Assembly (NCBI GenBank): GCA_031401815.1 | Contig: JANNRW010000115.1 | Span: 1-7,944, forward strand | Reading direction: 5' to 3' | DNA from: JANNRW01 sp031401815 | Lineage (GTDB): Bacteria > Desulfobacterota > Desulfuromonadia > Geobacterales > DSM-12255 | Length of the DNA: 7,944 bases | In this document: positions 1 through 6,364 of the stretch, piece by piece | Layout: each line of letters opens with the position of its first letter | Numbering within the stretch: the stretch's first letter is position 1 | Translations under genes and position numbers: made by a program | The notes under the pieces: generated by a model | The model's input: the letters and a program-made list of their open reading frames with translations, nothing else | Told to the model about the DNA's origin: nothing | Databases searched by the model: none

Positions 1-197
1 CGTTCTCCTTTTCTGTATTGGGTTTCTTGGTCGAAACACACAATGCCAGATTTGAAGACGGGATGCTCTATTTTCATTAACTGGGTGGCCGTTTAGGCCC
101 CCATTTTCTGGAATCTACCCACAGATTCTGCGGATGAACCGATTTTTTTAGCCTTCCAATTGATAAACAGCAAATCCATAGACTAGAAATACAGGCT
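1..197. other. Left flank without a supported gene
   Basis: I see no convincing coding region here. Two + strand frames are open from the window edge and end at stops at 78-80 and 94-96; either could be the tail of a gene that starts outside the window, but 25-31 codons are too few to judge. A short inverted repeat (GAATCT at 111-116, AGATTC at 123-128) has no T-run after it, so it is not a terminator. The segment just before the small ORF at 198 also holds a 7-T homopolymer (143-149), discussed with that ORF. Confidence 0.4.
160..189 (+). promoter_or_regulatory. Weak candidate sigma-70 promoter before the protease-TPR operon
   Basis: TTGATA at 160-165 matches the -35 consensus at five of six positions. 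TAGAAA at 184-189 matches the -10 consensus at four of six, with an 18-base spacer. A transcript would start near 196, just before the ATG at 198, which would leave the small ORF almost leaderless. That is unusual and lowers confidence. It is the best-placed pair I see ahead of the protease gene. Confidence 0.2.
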
Positions 198-308
198 ATG
201 GAGCTTTTTATAGAATCACTTCCTGATGAGAGGGCTGAAACATATGACTCGTTAGAAGAAGCCATAGATATGCATGAAAGAGAGTTTATGGAATTTGATG
301 AACAATGA
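198..308 (+). CDS. Small acidic ORF translationally coupled to the protease-TPR gene
   Basis: The 36-residue product is unrecognised and strongly acidic, with Glu/Asp-rich stretches such as DERAETYDSLEEAIDMHERE, and is probably helical. Its TGA (306-308) overlaps the ATG of the protease gene (305-307) as ATGA, a classic coupling arrangement. The protease gene has no clear Shine-Dalgarno sequence of its own, so coupled translation could matter. The frame is open back to 138. If the 7-T run at 143-149 had six T, an ATG at 134 would join the frame and give a 57-residue protein beginning MNRFFSLPIDKQQIHRLEIQ. It could thus be a leader ORF, a frameshifted small gene, or chance. The ribosome site at 198 is weak. 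Confidence 0.4.
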   Translation: MELFIESLPDERAETYDSLEEAIDMHEREFMEFDEQ

Positions 309-3300
309 ATACTTCAATAGTCACATATATCTACTATCGCAACATCTGGCCTATAGTCAGGCAATATCGAGGGTTACTCATTATCCTCACTATTCTGAAT
401 CAACTGGCGCTTGCCACCACAGCTTCAGCCGAGGAGTCGCTTTCATCCAAGTCTCTCGACACCATCGGCTCTGCGGTCTTTGAGGTAGTAGTACTAAAGC
501 CGACAAAAGACTCTCTGAAATACAAAGACCCTTTGCCGTTCACCAACCTCCCTTTTGCCGTCAGAAATGATCGTTACTACTCAATTGGCACCGCTTTTGC
601 CATTGCCCCCAACATGTTTGTTTCTGCGGCCCACGCGATGAACCTTGGGGTCGAGAGCCAATGGGGAGAGACACAGCTACGGGACAGCACCGGTAAAGTC
701 TACCCAATCGACCAGATTGTAAAATATTCGGAACGTCGGGACTTCATCGTTTTTACCCTGAAGGACTGTACGGTTGCATCGCCCTTTGAAATAAATGTAA
801 CCCCGAAGGTGAACCAGAGGGTTTTTGCGGTCGGAAATGCCCTTGGAGAGGGAGTTGTCATCAGAGACGGGCAATATACCTCCAATACCCCTGAGGAAGA
901 AGAAGGTGCCTGGAAATGGCTCCGTTTCTCCGCTGCCGCTTCACCCGGCAACAGCGGTGGTCCGCTGCTGGACATTACCGGAAAAGTGATTGGGTTAGTT
1001 TTGAGAAAGTCTCCCAATGAAAACCTGAACCTCGCTCTGCCGATTGCCGAGGTGGTGAACGCCAAGGAAAACATGGCTCACCTCCATGGGAAGACCAGGT
1101 ATACCCTGCCGATAATGGCACGCTATCGGGATAATAACGGTGAAAGTTACCTGTCGTTGCCCAAATCGTTTCAGGAGCTGAATCGTACGCTCGTTGAGTA
1201 TGCCGACAACAAAAACTATACGAGCGAGAGTCTTTTCTTCACTGAGATGCAGGACCAAATGTTTCCCAATGGCGCTGGGTCGAAGGCTCTCCTGGCTTAT
1301 CCCCCATCGGCCATGTTCCCTTCCATAGCCTCAATGAAGGACGATGGCTATTGGGAAACCCAGATTGTCAAGACCAACAATGTCGATTTGGGCCAGAATG
1401 GCGGTATTGCTTATGGTGAAATGGGCAACTCGTTGGTCTTCTCAATGCACAAACCGGATAACGTAACCCTCGATCAGCTGTACAGCGACGGGAAACTTTT
1501 CATGGATCTGGTTTTGCGCGGCCTCAGGTTTTCCCGGAACATCGCCAATAGCCCGATCAGGATAACTTCGTTCGGTTCGCCGCTTGAAAGCTATAAGTTC
1601 CGCGACAACTACGGCAGGACATGGCTGGTAAAAACCTGGCTGCGTGAATATGACGATAACAAAGTTGTGACGTTTTCGCTTCCGACGCCCGACGGTCTTA
1701 TCACGCTGATGCGGATCGGACAAACCGGGGTTGTGGATAGATATTTCGTCCCAACTCTGAAAATTCTAACGAATTTCATCTTTTTATCCTATGCCGGAAC
1801 GCTAAAAGAGTGGGAAGAGTTTCTGCAACATAAAGACATTCTTCCCGAGGCTGTTTTAGGTCTGACCATTACTCGAAATAATGCCGGGTTATCCTTTTCT
1901 GCAAAGAGGCTGGCAATGACAATCGGTAATGAAATTATCTCTGTTTCGGAAAAGAGCATTCTAGCCTTGATGATGGGCTATAGCTCTGATAATGGTGCCA
2001 TTGTCTGGGATATTTCGTCGCTATTGCTCATGGAGGATCAATCTGCAAACTCCATGCTGGCAATAAACCGGCACCCGAAACCAGACAAGGATTTGAGTGA
2101 GGAGTACCATAAATTCTGGGATACCGTTTCTACTGGTAAGGTTCCTTACAACAGATCGGCTTATAATATTGACGGGATGACACGAATAATGACCATAGCT
2201 GAACCCACACTGAGTGCAGAGTCAGCGCTTCTTCACTCAGTGAATTTTACAAATAAGGGAACGGTGAGTCAGGACACCATGGCGAATAAGCTGAATAAAA
2301 TTCTGCAAGGGCTGACTATCAAAGAAAACGGCCTCACAACAGGTATGAGCGCAAAGGCCGGAAAGAAAGTTCTGCTGCCGTATGCGGAATACAGCCGCAT
2401 CATGCAGGAGTATACCGGATCAGTGTTGAGGTATGTTTTCCAGGGTCAGATTCATATGGAAAACGGCGATCTTGATCGCGCAATGAAGAGCTTCGATAAG
2501 GCCATAGCTCTTGATCCTCGTAACTCTGGTGCATACCTGGGAAGAGGCTTGGTATTCGAGAAACGCGCGGAATTGGAAAATGCTCTGAACGAATACAGAA
2601 AGTCTGCTGAACTTGACCAATTTAAAAGTGAAGCTTTTAATAATAGCGGATTCATCTTGTTAAAGCTCAAACAGTATAATAAAGCGATTGTAGAATTTGA
2701 CAAGGCGATTGAAATAAGTCCAAAACTTCTTATGGCTTATAATAATCGAGCAGCTTCCTATGAGGAGCTCAAAAAATTCGAAAAGGCCATGGCGGACCGC
2801 AATAGAGTTCTTGAAATAAATCCGAATTACTATGACGGCAACTACAACAGAGGAAATCTCTATCGTAAAATGGGCGATTTTGAAAAGGCCATCGCTGATT
2901 TCGATAAAGCCGTGCAGCTCAATGACAAATTGACTCTTGCATATTTCGGTCGAGGCTTTACCTATATGGAAAAAGGTGATTTTTCAAAAGCAATTGAAGA
3001 CTTCAGCAAAGTAATAGACGTTGAGCCTCAACATTTCGGTGCTTATTTAAACAGGGGGAAATGCTTTTCAAGTAAAGGCGATAATAAAAAAGCCCTTGCC
3101 GATTACGCCACGGCGCAGAAGATTAATCCAAAAGATGTTAATGCACGAACTCGGAGCGGATTTATTCATGCCTCTCAAGGTGATCCGCAACTTGCTTTGA
3201 CCGAGCTGAATCAGGCGTTAGCTTTAGCCCCGGACAATTGGTATGCCTTTTTCTCGCGAGGAATTGCTTATGGTCGTAAAGGTTCCATGGCACAGTCTCT

Positions 3301-3583
3301 GGCTGATTTTAACCGTGCTGCCGAATTGGAACCGAATAATGCGGATATCTATATTTCCAGAGGGTTCACGTTCTTCCAGCAAAAGGAGTTCAACCGTGCG
3401 CTGGCCGATTACAACAAAGCTCTGGATATAAATCCAAAGGCAAGTCGGGCTTATCAGAATAGAGGGAATCTTTTTGCTCAGAAAAATGAAATGTCGAACG
3501 CATGTGCCGACTGGAAACGCGCGTGTCAACTTGGGGCTTGTGTGAATATTGAGAAAGCGAAGAAGGTGGAAGCATGCCAGTAA
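305..3583 (+). CDS. Exported trypsin-like serine protease with eleven C-terminal TPRs
   Basis: A 1092-residue protein. Residues 1-42 look like a signal peptide with a long n-region, a hydrophobic core (LLIILTILNQLALA) and an ASA/EE cleavage site, so it probably acts in the periplasm or outside the cell. Residues about 53-255 form a chymotrypsin-fold (S1, HtrA/V8-like) protease domain: His110 in SAAHA, Asp146 in ERRDF and Ser217 in SPGNSGGP make a complete triad, so catalysis is expected. No PDZ domain is visible. Residues about 260-705 match no family I know; they look beta-rich in part. Residues 707-1080 are eleven 34-residue TPRs with the usual G-Y-A-A-P pattern, a protein-binding scaffold. 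The end carries Cys1067, Cys1074, Cys1079 and Cys1091, which could form disulfides. The start at 305 is chosen for the signal peptide and the ATGA overlap with the small upstream ORF. The substrate is unknown. It appears intact. Confidence 0.9.
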   Translation: MNTSIVTYIYYRNIWPIVRQYRGLLIILTILNQLALATTASAEESLSSKSLDTIGSAVFEVVVLKPTKDSLKYKDPLPFTNLPFAVRNDRYYSIGTAFAIAPNMFVSAAHAMNLGVESQWGETQLRDSTGKVYPIDQIVKYSERRDFIVFTLKDCTVASPFEINVTPKVNQRVFAVGNALGEGVVIRDGQYTSNTPEEEEGAWKWLRFSAAASPGNSGGPLLDITGKVIGLVLRKSPNENLNLALPIAEVVNAKENMAHLHGKTRYTLPIMARYRDNNGESYLSLPKSFQELNRTLVEYADNKNYTSESLFFTEMQDQMFPNGAGSKALLAYPPSAMFPSIASMKDDGYWETQIVKTNNVDLGQNGGIAYGEMGNSLVFSMHKPDNVTLDQLYSDGKLFMDLVLRGLRFSRNIANSPIRITSFGSPLESYKFRDNYGRTWLVKTWLREYDDNKVVTFSLPTPDGLITLMRIGQTGVVDRYFVPTLKILTNFIFLSYAGTLKEWEEFLQHKDILPEAVLGLTITRNNAGLSFSAKRLAMTIGNEIISVSEKSILALMMGYSSDNGAIVWDISSLLLMEDQSANSMLAINRHPKPDKDLSEEYHKFWDTVSTGKVPYNRSAYNIDGMTRIMTIAEPTLSAESALLHSVNFTNKGTVSQDTMANKLNKILQGLTIKENGLTTGMSAKAGKKVLLPYAEYSRIMQEYTGSVLRYVFQGQIHMENGDLDRAMKSFDKAIALDPRNSGAYLGRGLVFEKRAELENALNEYRKSAELDQFKSEAFNNSGFILLKLKQYNKAIVEFDKAIEISPKLLMAYNNRAASYEELKKFEKAMADRNRVLEINPNYYDGNYNRGNLYRKMGDFEKAIADFDKAVQLNDKLTLAYFGRGFTYMEKGDFSKAIEDFSKVIDVEPQHFGAYLNRGKCFSSKGDNKKALADYATAQKINPKDVNARTRSGFIHASQGDPQLALTELNQALALAPDNWYAFFSRGIAYGRKGSMAQSLADFNRAAELEPNNADIYISRGFTFFQQKEFNRALADYNKALDINPKASRAYQNRGNLFAQKNEMSNACADWKRACQLGACVNIEKAKKVEACQ
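2423..3544 (+). repeat. Eleven tandem TPR units within the protease gene
   Basis: Eleven consecutive 34-codon units encode residues 707-1080. Each follows the TPR pattern, for example unit 5 with NYNRGNLYRKMGDFEKAIAD. The units are diverged at DNA level, so this is an old protein repeat rather than a recent tandem duplication. The last unit departs from the others by gaining cysteines (NACADWKRACQLGACV). Confidence 0.88.
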
Positions 3584-3662
3584 GATCCAGATCTGCATTT
3601 ATAATACTACGGATATTGCATGTTTTGAAATCATGACTTTTGCAGGGACAGTATATGCGCTC

Positions 3663-3668
3663 AATGAA
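3663..3668. repeat. Left target-site duplication of the IS
   Basis: AATGAA directly abuts the left inverted repeat and recurs directly after the right one at 5548-5553. Because the outermost TIR bases (GA and TC) also match the flanks, the shared direct repeat can be read as long as 10 bases (TCAATGAAGA, 3661-3670 and 5546-5555). The true duplication is therefore 6 to 10 bp. Confidence 0.7.
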
Positions 3669-3684
3669 GATGCACTCGCAAAAA
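3669..3684 (+). repeat. Left terminal inverted repeat (IRL) of the IS
   Basis: Sixteen bases, GATGCACTCGCAAAAA, identical to the reverse complement of 5532-5547. The match stops abruptly on both sides, which defines the element edge. Confidence 0.9.
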
Positions 3685-3735
3685 GAGATTATTTGATAAC
3701 CAGCTAAAATAATTGATTTTATTGTAATTTAGTGC

Positions 3736-3764
3736 TTCCGTTTAAATGTGATTCATGGTACAAT
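3736..3764 (+). promoter_or_regulatory. Putative transposase promoter with extended -10
   Basis: TGGTACAAT at 3756-3764 is a good extended -10 element (TGn plus TACAAT). The -35 region around 3736-3741 is poor, as is common when the extended motif is present. A start near 3771 would lie upstream of the ATG at 3800. This -10 covers the alternative ATG at 3755 and argues against it as a start. Confidence 0.45.
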
Positions 3765-3788
3765 TCGCCTGCAAATACAGGCTGTTAC

Positions 3789-3793
3789 GAGGA
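3789..3793 (+). promoter_or_regulatory. Ribosome binding site that sets the transposase start at 3800
   Basis: GAGGA ends six bases before the ATG at 3800. The in-frame ATG at 3755 has no such site, so 3800 is the better start. Confidence 0.65.
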
Positions 3794-3799
3794 ATTGTC

Positions 3800-5530
3800 A
3801 TGATTCACATCAAAGACCACAAACAGTACAACATGTTCAATCCGTTTGAGCACCTTGGCCCAAAACGACTGGCACTTCTGGAGTCATCCTGGGCGCATCT
3901 TTTTCGGGAGGAAATTCTCCACAAGCTGCCAGTAGAGAAACTATTTCCTCTGTACAGTAAGCAGTTTGGCCGACGAACTAAAGAACTGTATGCCATGCTC
4001 GGCATTGTCCTTTTGCAGCAACAGCTTGACTTGACCGATGAAGAAGCGATTCAGCAGTTCTCCTTTAATATCATGTGGCACTATGCGTTGAATGTAACCG
4101 ATACTTCGGATATGAGTTCATATGTATGTCCCCGCACTCTCTGGGGTATGCGGGATATAGTCGCCAGACTCGAACTGGATCAGACGCTCTTTGAAAATAT
4201 CACCGATGCATTGAAGAAGCTCTTTGAACTTGATCCTTCAAAACAGCGACTGGATTCCATTCATATCTTTTCCAATATGGCTCATCTGGGCAGAATCCGG
4301 TTGTTTGTCCGCACCATTCGGAAGTTTCTGGTTAACCTCAAAAGACATCATGCGGATCTGTATCAATCCCTGGGTGATGTCGCCATTCGGTATGAAGAGA
4401 AAAACGACGGTCGGTTTGCTGTTAAACCGAGCGAGTCATCCCGCAAGCTCCAGGAAGTAGGAGATGACTGCTTCCTTCTAGTGGAGCGCTTCAAGGACAG
4501 TGACGTTGTCACTGACATGGCCTCCTATAAGCTTTTAGTGCGAATGTTCAACGAGCAGTGCGTGCTGGAGAAGACCGATACCAAGTCTGCCGTAATCATC
4601 AAGCCGAACAAGGATGTTCAATCTGACTCGCTCCAGAATCCATCCGATCCCGATGCAGGCTACTGCGGTCACAAAGGGAAAGGCTACCAGATGCAGGTAA
4701 TGGAGACATATTCGCCAGACAAGAGCCAGCCGAATTTTATTACCCATGTGAAAGTCGAAGCTGCCCACGAGAGTGATGCCAATGCACTGCTCCCAGCCAT
4801 CGAAGATGCGTCAATGCGGGAACTTGCTCCCAAAGAGCTTCTGGCTGATTCTCTGTATGGCAGTGACGATAATCTGGAAAAAGCCAAAGTCTTGGGAGTA
4901 GAAGTTGTCTCTCCGGCCATGGGTACGCAGTCTCAGTAGATCAGTCTTGCCGATTTTGCTTTCTCAGACAGCAATGAAATTACTGCCTGTCCCGAAGGGA
5001 AGCAACCGCTACGGACAAAGACAGGCGAGAATGGCGGCAAAATTGTTCATTTCGACAAGGCGCTTTGCGATTTCTGTCCGAGGCAATCCGACTGTCCGGT
5101 TAAACGAGTCAAGCAGAGCGCAACCATCAGCTACGATGCCAAGGCATTAAGACTTGTCAGACGGCGAGTAAAGGAAAAGACCGAATCATTCCGCGAGATC
5201 TATCGTTTCCGCGCCGGGGCAGAGGGAACCATGTCAGATCTTGATCGAATAACCGGGATCAAGAATCTCCGGGTTCGGGGAATGCGTCAAGTCAGACTGG
5301 CGGCAAAACTGAAAGCTACCGGATTGAATATATTGCGTGCAACGACGTTCAAAAATCGCCTTAAAAGGGAAGAAAAGCGAAAAAAGAGGGCAAGCCATGC
5401 CCCAAACGGCCTTATTGTGTTTGTCAAAGAGCGTTTCTTTCGTTTATCAGACTATATTCGACATCTGTCGGAGGACTTCTACTCCGATAACTGTCAGATT
5501 AATCGCTTCGCGGCTCAAGCTGCCTTATGA
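3800..5530 (+). pseudogene. IS1182-family DDE transposase, interrupted by one in-frame TAG
   Basis: Reading through the TAG at 4937-4939 gives 576 codons in one frame, with no other lesion. The N-terminal part (to about residue 120) is the DUF772-type DNA-binding region. Likely catalytic residues are Asp152 in LDSIHIFSN, Asp350 in LADSLYGSD and Glu475 in RAGAEGT. The block downstream (GIKNLRVRGMRQVRLAAKL) is typical of the family. Between Asp350 and Glu475 lie Cys397, Cys423, Cys426 and Cys432, the cysteine cluster usual in this family. The amber codon is codon 380, so the ordinary product is 379 residues and lacks both the cysteines and the catalytic Glu. A CAG-to-TAG change is the simplest origin. 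Frame and motif conservation beyond the stop point to recent inactivation; readthrough is possible but unsupported. Confidence 0.88.
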
Positions 5531-5531
5531 G

Positions 5532-5547
5532 TTTTTGCGAGTGCATC
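5532..5547 (-). repeat. Right terminal inverted repeat (IRR) of the IS
   Basis: TTTTTGCGAGTGCATC is the exact reverse complement of the left repeat. The transposase stop codon (5528-5530) lies one base before it. Confidence 0.9.
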
Positions 5548-5553
5548 AATGAA
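5548..5553. repeat. Right target-site duplication of the IS
   Basis: AATGAA, the second copy of the sequence found at 3663-3668. Removing the element and one copy restores a gap of about 132 bp between the protease-TPR stop and the Rhs start. Confidence 0.7.
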
Positions 5554-5588
5554 GAAGTTCCCGGATTTGAAGTTTGGATAACCCCAAC

Positions 5589-5592
5589 GGAG
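5589..5592 (+). promoter_or_regulatory. Ribosome binding site supporting a GTG start at 5601
   Basis: GGAG lies eight bases before GTG at 5601. The upstream in-frame TTG at 5574 has no comparable site and would add nine residues ahead of the signal peptide. Confidence 0.5.
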
Positions 5593-5600
5593 CACACCAA

Positions 5601-6329
5601 GTGCCATTGCACTTCCTGACAATCCTCTCCCTGCTAATCTGCCTTGGCCTGCCTCCACTCTCCTCAGCCTACCAGCTTGCCCAGTACGACAGCGCCGACA
5701 CAACAACCTCGGCTCCGCTGTCTATCGGCAACGGCGCGATCAGCAGCGGCGTAACCCAGTACAACACCACCAGCGGTGATCCGATCAACATGGTCACCGG
5801 CAACATGTACCACACCGAGCGGGATCTCTCACTCAAAGGTCGTGGCGGGCTCCCCATTGTCTTTGAGCGCTCCTACAACAGCCGCAGCCCCCAGGACGGC
5901 TCACTGAGATATGGCTGGACTCACAGCTTCAACCACTACCTCACCTTCAGGGATGATAATTACAACGGCATAGTTGACGCTGCCAACAGTGACAATATCA
6001 CCTCTGCCGTCTCCTGGACTGACGGCACCGGCGCAGTGAAATTCATCCAGGTGGCTGGGAACTCAGGTGGAATCCCCATCGGCAGCAGTTTCACCCAGCC
6101 GGGCGGCTTCTTCTTTCAGGTTACCAGAGCTGCTAACGGTACCTACACCATCCGGGAAAAGAACGGCCTCACCTACACCTTCGAGAACGTAGCCGGAACC
6201 GTAGGTCAGAAAGCGCGGCTTGTCTCAATCAGCGACTGGACAGGCCGTAGCTACCAGTATTTCTATGACGTTGACGGCAACCTCATCACCTATAAGAATC
6301 CATTATACAACCAGGTAAAATCATGCTAA
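5601..6329 (+). pseudogene. N-terminal fragment of an exported Rhs/YD-repeat protein
   Basis: The 242 residues begin with a hydrophobic export signal (LTILSLLICLGLPPLSSA) and a probable SSA/YQ cleavage site at residue 23; it lacks a basic n-region. Residues about 57-135 are the DUF6531-type domain that opens many Rhs proteins, with DPINMVTGNMYHTERDLSLK and LPIVFERSYNS, then YGWTHSFN. The tail has one YD-like motif (YQYFYDVDGNLITYKNPL) and then six residues unlike Rhs before TAA. Family members usually run past 1000 residues, with many YD repeats and a variable C-terminal toxin or adhesin tip; all of that is missing, and no Rhs coding follows in any frame. Codon third positions are rich in C and G, unlike the next gene. 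It is probably a deletion remnant; a secreted short product remains possible. The TTG at 5574 is an alternative start. Confidence 0.8.
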
Positions 6330-6355
6330 TCTTGTCGCATTCAATTCTGGTTACT

Positions 6356-6360
6356 GGAGA
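6356..6360 (+). promoter_or_regulatory. Ribosome binding site supporting a TTG start at 6365
   Basis: GGAGA sits just before TTG at 6365. Starting there gives a compact lipoprotein signal peptide with an early basic residue. The alternative ATG at 6323 has a weaker AGGT seven bases upstream and would make a 20-residue n-region. Confidence 0.5.
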
Positions 6361-6364
6361 TCGG

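Larger units (their letters stand above)
3669..5547 (+). mobile_element. IS1182-family insertion sequence, complete ends, transposase broken by amber codon
   Basis: A 1879-bp element bounded by perfect 16-bp inverted repeats (GATGCACTCGCAAAAA at the left, its complement at the right) and flanked by a 6-bp direct repeat AATGAA. One long gene on the + strand fills it, ending one base before the right repeat. Size, single-gene layout and transposase motifs fit the IS1182 family. The ends look functional, but the transposase gene has an internal TAG, so the copy is probably not self-mobile, though a related transposase could move it in trans. It sits in the gap between the protease-TPR gene and the Rhs fragment. 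Matching ends and duplication argue for a fairly recent insertion. Confidence 0.9.

Noticed and set aside
111..128. Inverted repeat GAATCT/AGATTC as a terminator
   Set aside because: Weak six-base AT-rich stem with no following T-run.
187..197. 11-base repeat AAATACAGGCT, also at 3773-3783
   Set aside because: Short, with no matching flanks or end structure; consistent with chance.
274..483. 69-codon + strand ORF overlapping the protease start
   Set aside because: It runs in another frame across the signal peptide of a much better supported gene.
700..1074. 124-codon open frame on the - strand, and others inside the protease gene
   Set aside because: They lie opposite the conserved protease triad region and have no recognisable features or ribosome sites.
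3755..3799. ATG at 3755 as the transposase start
   Set aside because: It overlaps the extended -10 motif and lacks a ribosome site, while ATG at 3800 has GAGGA at proper spacing and the family-like start.
6268..6300. TTGACG followed by TATAAG as a promoter for the NHL lipoprotein
   Set aside because: The spacer is only 14 bases, and the sequence is explained by the conserved Rhs VDGNLITYKNP coding.
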